Positions 35,713 to 43,935 of a stretch of DNA of 63,176 nucleotides are shown in pieces (within the stretch, counting starts at the first letter, position 1; the number at the start of each line of letters is the position of its first letter). The DNA comes from Lentisphaeria bacterium (lineage in GTDB: Bacteria; Verrucomicrobiota; Lentisphaeria; Victivallales; UBA1829): the NCBI GenBank assembly GCA_017541665.1, contig JAFXYP010000076.1:1-63176 (forward strand), written 5' to 3'. The position numbers were made by a program, and so were the translations under genes. The notes beneath the pieces are model-generated. The model did not search any database. It was not told the DNA's origin and was given only the letters and a program-made list of their open reading frames with translations.

Positions 35713-36777
35713 TTATTCCGACGAAGGCTTGACTTCCCACACGCCATTGCGTTTCCCGTTTTTGCGGACAAGAAGCCCCTTTTCCTGAAGAGTCTTGGTC
35801 AGACGCTTTGCCGTTCGCTCCGACTTCCCGATTTGCTCCGCCAGCATTTTCTGCGTTGCCTTCGGATTTTCCCGAAGGAAATTCAGTGCGATCTTTTCCA
35901 AAGTGCCATCGTGGCACTTTGAAATGGCACTTTGGACAGATTGCCCTTCCTTCCACAGGATGTGGCAGAACCGGTTTTTGAGTTCATTTTTCCCTTGGAA
36001 GATCAGGTTCTCAAAGAAGCGTTCCAAATATATCGTGGTAGAGGCTATGCCGTGAGCAAAGTTGTTGTAGTTCGCCCGGACCAGAGCATTGCGAAAATAC
36101 CATGAATACTGTTTGAACGGCTCATTGCTGACCTGGAATCCGAACTTGCGCAGGTACAGGATCGTGAACACGGCTGTCGTTCTTGTGTTGCCCTCCATGA
36201 ACGGATGAATCTGCCAGAGTCCGGAAATGAATTTGCAGATATGTTTGACCGATTCCTGCGGAGAGAGCCCGTAATACGAAAACCTGCGTTCCTGAGAGAA
36301 ATCGTATTCGATCGTTTCCTTCAGTAAATCGGCAGGGGCATAGATGACACTTTCGCCATCCAATACCCATTCCTTCTTGGAAATGTTCACCTTGCGGTAT
36401 TTTCCCGCATGCGGGTAGACTCCCTTGAACAGTCTTTTGTGCAGACGGGAATACTCCTCCGGAATGAACGCAAACGCATCTTCGGCAAGGATCGCAGCGA
36501 TTCTCGTGGCCACAATATCCGCTTCATCCGTCCTGTCGGCAGCAAGCTTGCGTCCTTCTTCCGTCCGGTAATACTCCGCAATGCGCTCCTCTGCGGCTGC
36601 CAGGTCAATCTTACCCTCAATATGGTCTTTTGCCGTATTCAGCAGATAATGGGAATTCTTCAACCTGTCGACATCCTGCAGGCCGATGGCGATCTGCCAG
36701 TTCTCGGCACGCTGTCTCCGTGTCGTTTCCCCCTGAACGATATACTCGTCGAAGATATGCCCGTTATCCGTGCTCAT
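35713..36777 (-). CDS. Fic/DOC-family protein with C-terminal winged helix
   Basis: A 354-residue Fic protein convergent with the hsd operon. An N-terminal part (about 35-75) with KDHIEGKIDLAAAEERIAEYY resembles the inhibitory antitoxin-like helix seen in VbhA-type and self-inhibited Fic proteins. The strict (S/T)xxxE(G/N) pattern is not exact. The Fic core runs about 85-270, with HKRLFKGVYPHAGKYRKVNISKK and the active loop HPFMEGNTR (about 190-198). Residues about 290-350 form a winged-helix-like domain (TQKMLAEQIGKSERTAKRLTKTL). The likely role is AMP or phosphoryl transfer to a cellular target, perhaps with self-regulated transcription. A promoter lies at 36818-36846. Confidence 0.88.
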   Translation of the reverse strand: MSTDNGHIFDEYIVQGETTRRQRAENWQIAIGLQDVDRLKNSHYLLNTAKDHIEGKIDLAAAEERIAEYYRTEEGRKLAADRTDEADIVATRIAAILAEDAFAFIPEEYSRLHKRLFKGVYPHAGKYRKVNISKKEWVLDGESVIYAPADLLKETIEYDFSQERRFSYYGLSPQESVKHICKFISGLWQIHPFMEGNTRTTAVFTILYLRKFGFQVSNEPFKQYSWYFRNALVRANYNNFAHGIASTTIYLERFFENLIFQGKNELKNRFCHILWKEGQSVQSAISKCHDGTLEKIALNFLRENPKATQKMLAEQIGKSERTAKRLTKTLQEKGLLVRKNGKRNGVWEVKPSSE

Positions 36778-36817
36778 TTTGAGGTGGCTCTCTGGTTCCT
36801 GTTTTCGGTGTGGTTAT

Positions 36818-36846
36818 AAAATACACTCCTATGACCGTATTTGCAA
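36818..36846 (-). promoter_or_regulatory. promoter of the second Fic gene
   Basis: On the reverse strand, -35 TTGCAA (36841-36846), 17-nt spacer and -10 TATTTT (36818-36823), about 40 nt before the ATG at 36777. Confidence 0.5.
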
Positions 36847-37366
36847 GCTGGAATCGATGCCGGGAGGAGACTATTTCCCAAAAAACACGGGGTGGAATCA
36901 GGCTTGGGCTGAAACAACCTGGCTGGATATCATGCCGGCATCAATGGGCAGCAGTGGTCAGCGCCTCCGAAGTTTTTCCTGCTTTGCAGGTGTTTTGACT
37001 CTATGCGGTTTTTGGGACCAAAAATGATTTCCTCCAACTATGAATAACCTAAACGCTATTCGCAACCTATTCATCATCGGATTATGGCGTTTAAAGATTC
37101 CTTGATTTCAACTGATTTCACCGCCACGATTGTTTTTTCGTTGGGACTAATCATCATTTTGGTTCTCCTATTTGAGGTTGAGAGTTAATAATACGCCTTT
37201 CCCACGATGGTTGAGTGGAAAAGGCATACTAAAAGAACCTCATTTTCGGAAAAGTCAAGAGGCCGTCCCGAAAAAAGGAGATACTATAATTCTGGGGTTT
37301 GGTTGCTGAAGTCAGGTCAATGATTCCAATGGGTGCTCATTTTATAGAAAACACCGCCTCTCCGGG
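36847..37366. other. intergenic region with possible small ORFs and a hairpin
   Basis: No long gene is supported. Two overlapping antisense small frames are present. The reverse-strand one at 37074-37157 (27 codons, MMISPNEKTIVAV...) has AGGAG 8 nt upstream. The forward one at 37084-37188 (34 codons) has a hydrophobic core (FSLGLIIILVLLF) but a weak start site. A hairpin GCCTTTCCCAC/GTGGAAAAGGC lies at 37194-37224. None of these is proven. Confidence 0.3.
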
Positions 37367-37395
37367 TTGTCTTTATGACGTTTTTATGCTATATT
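37367..37395 (+). promoter_or_regulatory. promoter of the methyltransferase operon
   Basis: -35 TTGTCT (37367-37372), 17-nt spacer and -10 TATATT (37390-37395), about 70 nt before the first gene at 37468. Confidence 0.6.
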
Positions 37396-37467
37396 ATTTG
37401 CGATGAAAATGATGCCGCGTGGTGCGTGAATACACCGAAAGTCGGCTAAAAAAGGGAGAACAACACA

Positions 37468-38151
37468 ATGAAAAGCTCTGATTTGGAGTGTAGTTGCGGT
37501 GTGGATCATGCCGCGGACAAGCCGGGAAACCGGCGCAAAAACAGCCTGCTGAGCAGACTGTTCTCGAACTGTGCTCATCCGCGCGGCGCGATGGGACGTA
37601 TGATGCTTTCGATGATGAACTGCTGTCATGGCCCGCTGACGAACTGGGGGCTGGGTTATGTGCCGTTCCGGGACGGATGGACGATTCTCGACGTGGGCTG
37701 TGGCGGCGGACAGACACTCCGGCGTTTGCTCAAGAGGAGCAAAAACGCAATTGTGCATGGCATCGATATCTCCGACGAGAGCGTGGCGAAGGCGCGCAAG
37801 GTGAATGCCGATCTGCTCGGCAGCCGCGTATTCGTACAGAAAGCCTCTGCAACGGAGCTTCCCTATGCCGACTGCACGTTCGATCTGGTAACGGCGGTCG
37901 AGACGGTCTATTTCTGGCCGGAACTGCCTCATTGTTTCGAAGAAGTGAATCGGGTGCTGAAACCGGGCGGGCTGTTCGCCATCCTCCTCGAGGTCGCATC
38001 CGCGGACTGCGCATGGACGCGGGTCGTCGACGGCATGACAACGTATTCGCCGGAGCAACTGAAGGAGTTTCTGGAGCAGGCTGGCTTTTGCGATGTGGAG
38101 ATACATCGCAAGAAACCATCCTACGCCACGATCATAAGCAGACGGCCTTAG
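37468..38151 (+). CDS. class I SAM-dependent methyltransferase with Cys-rich N terminus
   Basis: A 227-residue Rossmann-fold methyltransferase. The SAM-binding motif I is ILDVGCGGGQTLRRLL (about 73-88). An acidic residue follows in HGIDISDESVAKA (about 97), then ATELPYADCTFDLVTAVETVYFW (about 128-150) and VLKPGGLFAILLE. These place it with small-molecule methyltransferases of the UbiE/Methyltransf_11 type. The first 60 residues are unusual: CSCGVDH near the start and an NCAHPRGAMGRMMLSMMNCCHGP stretch, so metal or thiol chemistry is possible. AAGGGAG precedes the ATG. It is followed by a membrane protein and a second methyltransferase. Confidence 0.85.
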   Translation: MKSSDLECSCGVDHAADKPGNRRKNSLLSRLFSNCAHPRGAMGRMMLSMMNCCHGPLTNWGLGYVPFRDGWTILDVGCGGGQTLRRLLKRSKNAIVHGIDISDESVAKARKVNADLLGSRVFVQKASATELPYADCTFDLVTAVETVYFWPELPHCFEEVNRVLKPGGLFAILLEVASADCAWTRVVDGMTTYSPEQLKEFLEQAGFCDVEIHRKKPSYATIISRRP

Positions 38152-38168
38152 TTCAGGAGTTCAAAATC

Positions 38169-38663
38169 ATGCTTCTGACCGTTGTGCTTTCCCTCGTCAT
38201 GATGGCGTCGCTCTTTCTGATGCTCTATGCCGCCGTGGCGCTGGTCCAGGACAAACGGCTGTTCACCTCGGCCCCGAAGGACATTCAGGCGGCCGTTCAG
38301 CCGAAGGCGGAACGTTTTCCCGGAGCACACGTCCTTGGCTGGTGTCTGCTGGTGTTCGCCGTATTCCTGTTTGTCGGCACGATCATCTGTGGCGGATGGG
38401 ACGGTGTGCGGAACGGCTTTTCTTTCCGACAGTTTTTCTGCCGGTTCCTGTTCATGCTGGTCTCGCTGAAAGCGTTCGATGTGCTGGTTTTCGACTGGTT
38501 CCTGCTCTGCCACTCGCAGTTCTTTCCGCACTACTACCCGGAAGTCTCGGACCTGGTCGGACCGCACCAGTTCGGTTTCAACTGGCGATCCCATCTGCTG
38601 CATCTTCTGGCGTTTCTGCCTGTTTCTGCCGGGATCGCATGGATATGCACGCTGTTTTCCTGA
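38169..38663 (+). CDS. four-helix integral membrane protein, unknown family
   Basis: A 164-residue protein starting at the ATG at 38169, after AGGAG and 17 nt past the methyltransferase stop. It has four hydrophobic segments: residues about 1-25, 57-78, 95-115 and 140-160. Between the third and fourth is a polar loop with FPHYYPEVSDLVGPHQFGF. No signature I can name is present. Its position between two methyltransferase genes suggests it handles the same substrate, for example as a membrane anchor or transporter, but this is inference only. Confidence 0.7.
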   Translation: MLLTVVLSLVMMASLFLMLYAAVALVQDKRLFTSAPKDIQAAVQPKAERFPGAHVLGWCLLVFAVFLFVGTIICGGWDGVRNGFSFRQFFCRFLFMLVSLKAFDVLVFDWFLLCHSQFFPHYYPEVSDLVGPHQFGFNWRSHLLHLLAFLPVSAGIAWICTLFS

Positions 38664-38678
38664 GGAGGAAATGAGCTT

Positions 38679-39368
38679 ATGACAAGACATGATGAGATCA
38701 GGGCGTCCTACCGGAAACTCGGAAACAGCGCCGATTTCTACGACGGCATCATCACTCGTTCGACGCTGATCGGGAAACTGGCGGATTCCGCGGTCTGGGG
38801 GCTGAACCGGGAACTCGCGGCGAAGTGGGTAAACGACGCGCTGTCGCCCGTACCGGAAGATTTCGCTGGGAAACTGCTGGAAGTCCCGGTTGGAACAGGC
38901 GTTCTGACGATGCCCTTGTACCGGAGCCTGCCGGATGCGTCCGTCACCTGCCTCGACTATTCCGCGGACATGATGGCGAACGCGCGGAAACGAGCGGAGG
39001 AAATGAAGTTGAACAACGTATCATTTGTGCAAGGAGACGTGGGTGCGCTGCCGTTCACGGATGAGAGTTTCGACCTCGTTTTGTCTTTGAACGGATTTCA
39101 TGCGTTCCCCGATAAGGACGCGGCGTTCCGCGAGACGTTCCGCGTGCTGAAACCCGGCGGGATCTTCTGCGGATGCTTCTACATCGCGGGCGAATTCCGG
39201 CGCACGGATTGGTTTGTGCGGAGATTCTACGAGCCGAAGGGATTCTTCACGCCGCCGTTCGAGACGAAGGAAAGCCTGACTGCCAGACTGCGTGGCATGT
39301 ATGCCGAAGTGAACGTGTCCGTTGTTCGCGCCGAGGGCATCTTCTCCTGCCGGAAAGGAACAAATTGA
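38679..39368 (+). CDS. class I SAM-dependent methyltransferase
   Basis: A 229-residue Methyltransf_11-type enzyme. Motif I is LLEVPVGTGVLTMPLY (about 66-81), with Pro in place of one of the usual glycines. Next come CLDYSADMMANARKRA (about 91-106), VQGDVGALPFTDESFDLVLSLNGFHAF (about 117-143) and VLKPGGIFCGCFYIAGE. GAGGAGG lies 9 nt before the ATG at 38679. It is third in an operon with a related methyltransferase and a small membrane protein. The substrate is unknown; the pairing suggests two methylation steps on one compound. Confidence 0.85.
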   Translation: MTRHDEIRASYRKLGNSADFYDGIITRSTLIGKLADSAVWGLNRELAAKWVNDALSPVPEDFAGKLLEVPVGTGVLTMPLYRSLPDASVTCLDYSADMMANARKRAEEMKLNNVSFVQGDVGALPFTDESFDLVLSLNGFHAFPDKDAAFRETFRVLKPGGIFCGCFYIAGEFRRTDWFVRRFYEPKGFFTPPFETKESLTARLRGMYAEVNVSVVRAEGIFSCRKGTN

Positions 39369-39448
39369 GACAGGAGGTACGGTTCAACTCCGAAATCAAC
39401 AGTGAACCGAAGCACTTGTGTTTTTCCTGAAAAACGATTGCATTCCGC

Positions 39449-39476
39449 TTGTTTTATAGGAAAAATATGCTATATT
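39449..39476 (+). promoter_or_regulatory. promoter of the HMA2/P-type ATPase operon
   Basis: -35 TTGTTT (39449-39454), 16-nt spacer and -10 TATATT (39471-39476), about 85 nt before the first gene at 39564. Confidence 0.6.
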
Positions 39477-39563
39477 ATTCCAAACAAAAGGGACAGCCGG
39501 ATGTGCTACGGCATGGGGAGGAGGATTCCGGCCGTTCAGGGAACAAAACAAAAAGGGTAGAAC

Positions 39564-40109
39564 ATGAAATCATGTCATTGTGCAAACGGGGTGGCTCCGT
39601 TGAAAGATCTGCTGTCCGCATACCGGGAGCAGATGAGCATTCCGTCGTTCACCGGTGTTCTGGAACTGGTTCACGCCATGCCCGGACGAATCCGCCTCAG
39701 AATCCCCTGCCTCCGCAGAAACGTGCCCGATGCGGAACTGTTCCGTCGTCGGCTGTCCGGCCTGAAGGGGATCGAACAGGTCTCCGTGAACGTATTTCTG
39801 GGAACGGTCCTGATCGTTTACGATCCGGCTGTCCTGACACCGATGGTGATCGTTTCGGCGGCAACGCACTGCTTCGAATTCGAGCATCTGCGGAAATCGC
39901 ATCAGTCCGTGCTTGGGCGCGGCGTAAAGAACGTGCGGTTCGCCCTGGATCAGGCGCTTCTCCGCAACACGCGCGGATTTGTGGACGTCCGTTCAGCCAT
40001 GACGCTGGTCCTGCTTATCGTGTTGATCCGCGGCCTCGTCGGGCGCGGTCGTGCGGCGTTCAATCCGTTGAGCGTGATCTGGTGGCTTTTCCAGGCCGTC
40101 GATCATTGA
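39564..40109 (+). CDS. HMA2-like domain protein with membrane helix
   Basis: A 181-residue protein. Residues about 30-110 look like the ferredoxin-fold HMA2-type domain that accompanies a group of heavy-metal P-type ATPases: VHAMPGRIRLRIPCLRR, then LKGIEQVSVNVFLGTVLIVYDP. The fold lacks the metal-binding CxxC of classic HMA domains. The N terminus has CHCANG. A hydrophobic segment at about 145-163 (AMTLVLLIVLIRGLV) anchors it. It is first in a four-gene set with a second HMA2-like protein and the ATPase, so it probably docks to or regulates the ATPase. Confidence 0.75.
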   Translation: MKSCHCANGVAPLKDLLSAYREQMSIPSFTGVLELVHAMPGRIRLRIPCLRRNVPDAELFRRRLSGLKGIEQVSVNVFLGTVLIVYDPAVLTPMVIVSAATHCFEFEHLRKSHQSVLGRGVKNVRFALDQALLRNTRGFVDVRSAMTLVLLIVLIRGLVGRGRAAFNPLSVIWWLFQAVDH

Positions 40110-40128
40110 GGCAGAAAGGAACGCGCCC

Positions 40129-40518
40129 ATGCTGAACAATCCCCTGCTTCAAGTGTGGCTGTCCTGCGTCAAGAAGATCAAGCCCGTCCACAGTATCCCC
40201 GGCAGACTTCGCGTGAACATCTACGGTGCCCGGCAATACCCGGAACTGGCGCAGGAATATGCCTCCGTCCTGCTTGACAAGACCCGGCATCTGCCCGGCG
40301 TGCAGTCCGCCGAGCTGAGCGTGCTGACCGGGAATATCCTGCTGACCTACGATGTGCGAGTGACTACGGAACACGAACTGCTGGAACGTCTGAACACGGC
40401 CTGGACTGCGCTGATGCAGTATTTCCGCGACGTCGACCAGCCGGAAATGATCGTGCCGGAAGCGATCGCGCGTGTGCTTGACCGGGTTTGGAATCCGCCT
40501 CACACAAGCAGACAATAA
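40129..40518 (+). CDS. small HMA2-like domain protein
   Basis: A 129-residue soluble protein dominated by one HMA2-like domain (about 15-95): VHSIPGRLRVNIYGARQYPE, then LPGVQSAELSVLTGNILLTYDV. It shares the H-x-x-PGR-x-R start with the proteins on either side, so the operon carries three tandemly related copies of this domain (39564 gene, this gene, and the N terminus of the ATPase). No CxxC is present. AAAGGA precedes the ATG. It may be a partner that recognises the ATPase or its cargo. Confidence 0.75.
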   Translation: MLNNPLLQVWLSCVKKIKPVHSIPGRLRVNIYGARQYPELAQEYASVLLDKTRHLPGVQSAELSVLTGNILLTYDVRVTTEHELLERLNTAWTALMQYFRDVDQPEMIVPEAIARVLDRVWNPPHTSRQ

Positions 40519-40549
40519 CATCTTTTGCAGTTCAAAAAAAGGAGAGATC

Positions 40550-42775
40550 ATGGTTTTTACGAACAATCGGAAACGCCCGCTCCTGAAATGCGGATTTGCC
40601 CACAGGATGCGCGGACGTGTACGGATCACCTGCCGTGCGGTCCGTTATCTGAGGCAGGAACAGGACGATCTGGAGGCGCATTTTTCCGAACTGCGCGGGG
40701 TGCTGTCTCTGCGGATGAACTGCGCGGCATCGTCCGTCATCCTCCAGTACGACCCCGGACGCACCAACGACGAGGAGCTGCTGGAGTCGGTCGAGCATAT
40801 CATCGGGATGCATTCCCTGAACGCCCTGCAGAAGGAACGCGAAGAACGCAACATGCTGGCCGTGCAGGAACGCGACCTGCATGAAGAGGGGCTTTCGACC
40901 ATGCTCCTGCGAAGCATTTCGGCTGGCGGACTTCTGCTGACCTCGTGGATCACACGGGCGGCTGTCCCCGCCACGCTCACAGGACGCATTTTCGGTTTTA
41001 CCGGATTCGGCGCATTGATGCTGGCGGCACCGCTGTTCCGAAGCGGACTGGGAGCATTGCGGAAAAACCTACTCCCGAACGCCGACACTTTGAGCGCGAT
41101 GGCGGTGCTTTCGAGCGTACTGGCTGGCAAGAGCGCATCCGCCCTGACCGTGCTGCTCCTGCACGACGCAGCCGAAGCCATGACCGTGTACACGATGGAC
41201 CGCACACGGAACGCCATCCGCGACATGCTGTCCGTGGACAACCGCGAGGAAGTCTGGCGGCTGAAGTCGGACGAGCCGGATTCCCCGCTGGAGCGCATCT
41301 GCGTTTCCGAGCTGAAACGGAACGACCTGATCGTAATCCACACGGGCGAAAAGATCTGTGCCGACGGCACGGTCGTCTCCGGCCGCGCCACTATCAACCA
41401 GGCCCCGATCACGGGCGAATTCGAGTCCGTCCTGCGGGAGAAAGGCGGCAAGATCTTCGCAGGCACGGTGATCGTCGAGGGCACGATCACGGTCCGGGTG
41501 GAATCGGTCGGCGACCAGACCGCCGTTTCCCGCATTATCCATATGGTCGAGGATGCGGAGGGCAAGAAAGCCGCGATCCAGACCTATGCGGACCGTTTCT
41601 CCTCCGCGCTGGTCCCGGTCAACATCCTGCTCGCGGGCGTCGTCTATCTGGCCACGCGCGACATCGGACGCGCCCTGAACATGCTCATTATCGATTATTC
41701 GTGCGGGATCCGGCTTTCCACCGCGGCCGCGCTTTCGGCGGCGATCAGCACTGCCGCCCGCGAAGGCGTCCTCATCAAAGGCGGCGGCTCCATCGAGGCT
41801 CTGACCGAGGCAGACACGCTGATCCTGGACAAGACTGGCACTCTGACCGAGGGAAAGCCCCGCGTCGAAAGCGTCATGACCATTTCCGATCATTATTCGC
41901 GCATGGACGTGATCCAGCTCGCGGCCGCGGCAGAGGAGACCTCGAAGCACCCGATGGCCGCCGCCATTCTCGCCCATCTTCAGAGGTCCGGCGGGAGCAT
42001 CCCGCTTCATACGGAGATCCAGACCATTGTCGGGCGCGGCGTGTACACGGACGTGGACGGTCATTGCATCCGCGTCGGCAGCAAACGGTTCCTCAACGAA
42101 TGCGGCATTCACACGCATCCGATGCGCGACCAGGCGTCGAAACTCTTTGCGAATGGCGAAAGTGTGATCTTCGTGGCGCGCGATGACGAGATCATCGGTC
42201 TCATCGGTATCCGCGATCCCCTGCGCGAAAATATGAAGAAGGCGCTGAACCGGCTTCGCCTCACCGGAGTCGATGATATCGTCCTGCTGACCGGAGACCT
42301 GGAACAGCAGGCGGACGTCGTGGCGCGCCGTCTCGGCCTGGACGGATTCGAGTCCGAACTCCTGCCGGAGGACAAGGCACGCGCGGTGCTTCGTCTGCAA
42401 TCCCGCGGCAGCAAAGTCGTGATGGTCGGCGACGGCATCAACGATGCCCCCGGACTGGCCTATGCGGATGTTGGCGTCGCGCTCGGCAAGACCCGTACCG
42501 ACGTGGCGATGGAAGCCGCGGACATTACCATCGCGGGCGACAATGCCCTCATGCTGTCCGGCGTGTACGGACTGGCACACCACACCATGGACGTCATCAA
42601 ACAAAACTTCTTCGTTTCCATCGGCATCAATACGGTCGGACTGCTCTTCGGCGGACTCGGCATCCTGCCGGTCATCGCAGGTGCAGTCATGCACAACGCC
42701 AGCACCATTCTCGTCGTCGGCAATTCCCTCCGCATATTCTTCTACGACATGCACGAGCCCATGAAGCATACCTAA
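40550..42775 (+). CDS. P1B-type heavy-metal P-type ATPase with atypical SCG motif
   Basis: A 741-residue membrane ATPase. The ATG at 40550 follows GGAG. Residues about 10-95 are an HMA2-like domain (HRMRGRVRITCRAVR). The ATPase core has APITGE (actuator domain), ILDKTGTLTEGKPR with the phosphorylated Asp, a nucleotide-binding domain with SKHPMA (the P1B HP motif) and MVGDGINDAPGLAYADVGVALG in the hinge. The ion-binding helix reads IDYSCGIRLSTAAAL: the CPC or SPC of copper, zinc and cobalt pumps is replaced by S-C-G. Substrate and direction are therefore not predictable. It forms an operon with two HMA2-like proteins and a small membrane protein. Confidence 0.92.
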   Translation: MVFTNNRKRPLLKCGFAHRMRGRVRITCRAVRYLRQEQDDLEAHFSELRGVLSLRMNCAASSVILQYDPGRTNDEELLESVEHIIGMHSLNALQKEREERNMLAVQERDLHEEGLSTMLLRSISAGGLLLTSWITRAAVPATLTGRIFGFTGFGALMLAAPLFRSGLGALRKNLLPNADTLSAMAVLSSVLAGKSASALTVLLLHDAAEAMTVYTMDRTRNAIRDMLSVDNREEVWRLKSDEPDSPLERICVSELKRNDLIVIHTGEKICADGTVVSGRATINQAPITGEFESVLREKGGKIFAGTVIVEGTITVRVESVGDQTAVSRIIHMVEDAEGKKAAIQTYADRFSSALVPVNILLAGVVYLATRDIGRALNMLIIDYSCGIRLSTAAALSAAISTAAREGVLIKGGGSIEALTEADTLILDKTGTLTEGKPRVESVMTISDHYSRMDVIQLAAAAEETSKHPMAAAILAHLQRSGGSIPLHTEIQTIVGRGVYTDVDGHCIRVGSKRFLNECGIHTHPMRDQASKLFANGESVIFVARDDEIIGLIGIRDPLRENMKKALNRLRLTGVDDIVLLTGDLEQQADVVARRLGLDGFESELLPEDKARAVLRLQSRGSKVVMVGDGINDAPGLAYADVGVALGKTRTDVAMEAADITIAGDNALMLSGVYGLAHHTMDVIKQNFFVSIGINTVGLLFGGLGILPVIAGAVMHNASTILVVGNSLRIFFYDMHEPMKHT

Positions 42776-42789
42776 CCGTTCGTTTCGGG

Positions 42790-42818
42790 ACCGCGTCCTT
42801 CCTCGGGCGCGGTTTCCT
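42790..42818 (+). terminator. weak hairpin after the ATPase gene
   Basis: ACCGCG pairs with CGCGGT around a 12-nt loop and is followed by TTCC, not a true T run. It may attenuate rather than end transcription, since the next gene starts 43 nt later. Confidence 0.35.
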
Positions 42819-42860
42819 CCCATAATCCCCCATCAACCCTCAAAAAGGAGCTTGAAAACA

Positions 42861-43142
42861 ATGGCAATCACATCGGAACATCTGGTCGGAGCCGCCGTCG
42901 GCATCGGAGCCGCGGCAGTCGGGTTCTATCTCTACCAGAAAAATCAGGACAAGATCAACGAATTCCTGCGGACGCACGGCCTCGACATCCCGGTCAGCGA
43001 AAACCAGCCGCTTGAGTCCATGAACATCGAAGACCTTGCCACGCTCAAGGAACGCATCGAAGACCTGATCGCGGAGCGAGAACTCGCCGCGAAGGAAGCC
43101 GCCGCAGCCCCGGCCGCAGAGCCCGCGCCCGCTCAGGCGTAA
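42861..43142 (+). CDS. small membrane-anchored protein of the ATPase operon
   Basis: A 93-residue protein. The ATG at 42861 lies 9 nt after AAAGGAG; a TTG at 42852 is less likely. A Gly/Ala-rich helix (LVGAAVGIGAAAVGFYLYQ, about 7-25) is followed by a charged amphipathic stretch (about 26-75, KNQDKINEFLRTHGLD ... LATLKERIEDLIAERELA). The tail is Ala/Pro-rich. It looks like a single-span membrane protein with a cytoplasmic helical tail, such as small proteins that accompany transporters. It probably assists the P-type ATPase. No named family is recognised. Confidence 0.7.
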   Translation: MAITSEHLVGAAVGIGAAAVGFYLYQKNQDKINEFLRTHGLDIPVSENQPLESMNIEDLATLKERIEDLIAERELAAKEAAAAPAAEPAPAQA

Positions 43143-43226
43143 TCCCCTTCCAATCGTTTCTTTTGTCCGCTCATCCGGTCCCGGAGACGCTTTCTCCTCT
43201 ATGCGGGAAGCGCACTCCGGGGCTAA

Positions 43227-43392
43227 GGGGCATCTCTAAAAATTGGTATTCGGCGGTTTTTCGCGTTCGGGCAAATTCCAATTGGTAAGATTTTCGGTGG
43301 TTACCTTCAGGTAGCCACGCTCAAAATCTTCCTGCATTGTCCTGTTTGCCCATACACTGAAAATCCATCCGATCAAATTGTTAGAGATACCC
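43227..43392 (+). repeat. ~165-bp MITE-like repeat, copy A
   Basis: The sequence begins GGGGCATCTCTA and ends TTAGAGATACCC, so it has imperfect terminal inverted repeats. A second copy in reverse orientation lies at 44747-44914. Internal blocks shared by both include TGGTAAGATTTTCGGTGG, CAGGTAGCCACGCTCAAA and CTGAAAATCCATCCG. There is no transposase gene inside. It fits a non-autonomous mobile element or the ends of a composite element. Confidence 0.8.
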
Positions 43393-43430
43393 TATGGATG
43401 TTTTTCCCTGCGGACTTTTTGAAACCGACC

Positions 43431-43922
43431 ATGAAAACGCAAAAACACCTCCCCATTTTCGGCGTGGGGCCGATCTATGTCTTCACAATCGCCGTCCTCA
43501 CCTTCGTTGCTTACCTCATGCGGAATCTGCCCGTGCTGGCGTCCGGGCGGATTGACGTGCTCCAGAAGCCGCTGTTCATCCTGGGCGTCATCCTGATCGT
43601 GCTGGGCGTGTTCATCTGGTTTCAGGCCGCCGTCGTGTCGAGATTGCTCGACGGCATTGTGAAGAACCGTCTCGTGACCACGGGAATCTATGCGTGGGTC
43701 CGCAATCCCCTCTACACAGCGTTCATGATCGTCTGCACCGGGGTGATTCTCATGGCTGGAAATCTCTGGTTTTTCTTCCTCCCTTTCGTTTTCTGGGGTT
43801 TCATGACCGTGCTGATGAAGCACACCGAGGAGAAATGGCTGCGGGACCTGTACGGAAAACAGTACGACGAGTATTGCAGCCGGGTCAACCGCTGCTGGCC
43901 CTGGTTCCCGCGGAAGAAATGA
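43431..43922 (+). CDS. isoprenylcysteine carboxyl methyltransferase (ICMT)-like membrane protein
   Basis: A 163-residue polytopic membrane protein of the ICMT/phospholipid methyltransferase type. The C-terminal half carries the family pattern: RLVTTGIYAWVRNPLYTAFM (about 83-102) with the R-N-P-x-Y core, then the conserved late block EEKWLRDLYGKQYDEYCSRVNRCWPW (about 134-159) with E-E-x-x-L and Y-x-x-Y-x-x-x-V-x-R-x-x-P spacing. Such enzymes methylate lipid or protein carboxyl/amine groups in the membrane, and in bacteria the substrate is usually unknown. An ATG at 43398 would extend it into the end of the flanking repeat, so 43431 is preferred. It is followed by an alpha/beta hydrolase at 13 nt. 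Confidence 0.8.
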   Translation: MKTQKHLPIFGVGPIYVFTIAVLTFVAYLMRNLPVLASGRIDVLQKPLFILGVILIVLGVFIWFQAAVVSRLLDGIVKNRLVTTGIYAWVRNPLYTAFMIVCTGVILMAGNLWFFFLPFVFWGFMTVLMKHTEEKWLRDLYGKQYDEYCSRVNRCWPWFPRKK

Positions 43923-43935
43923 AGTTATCAATACG

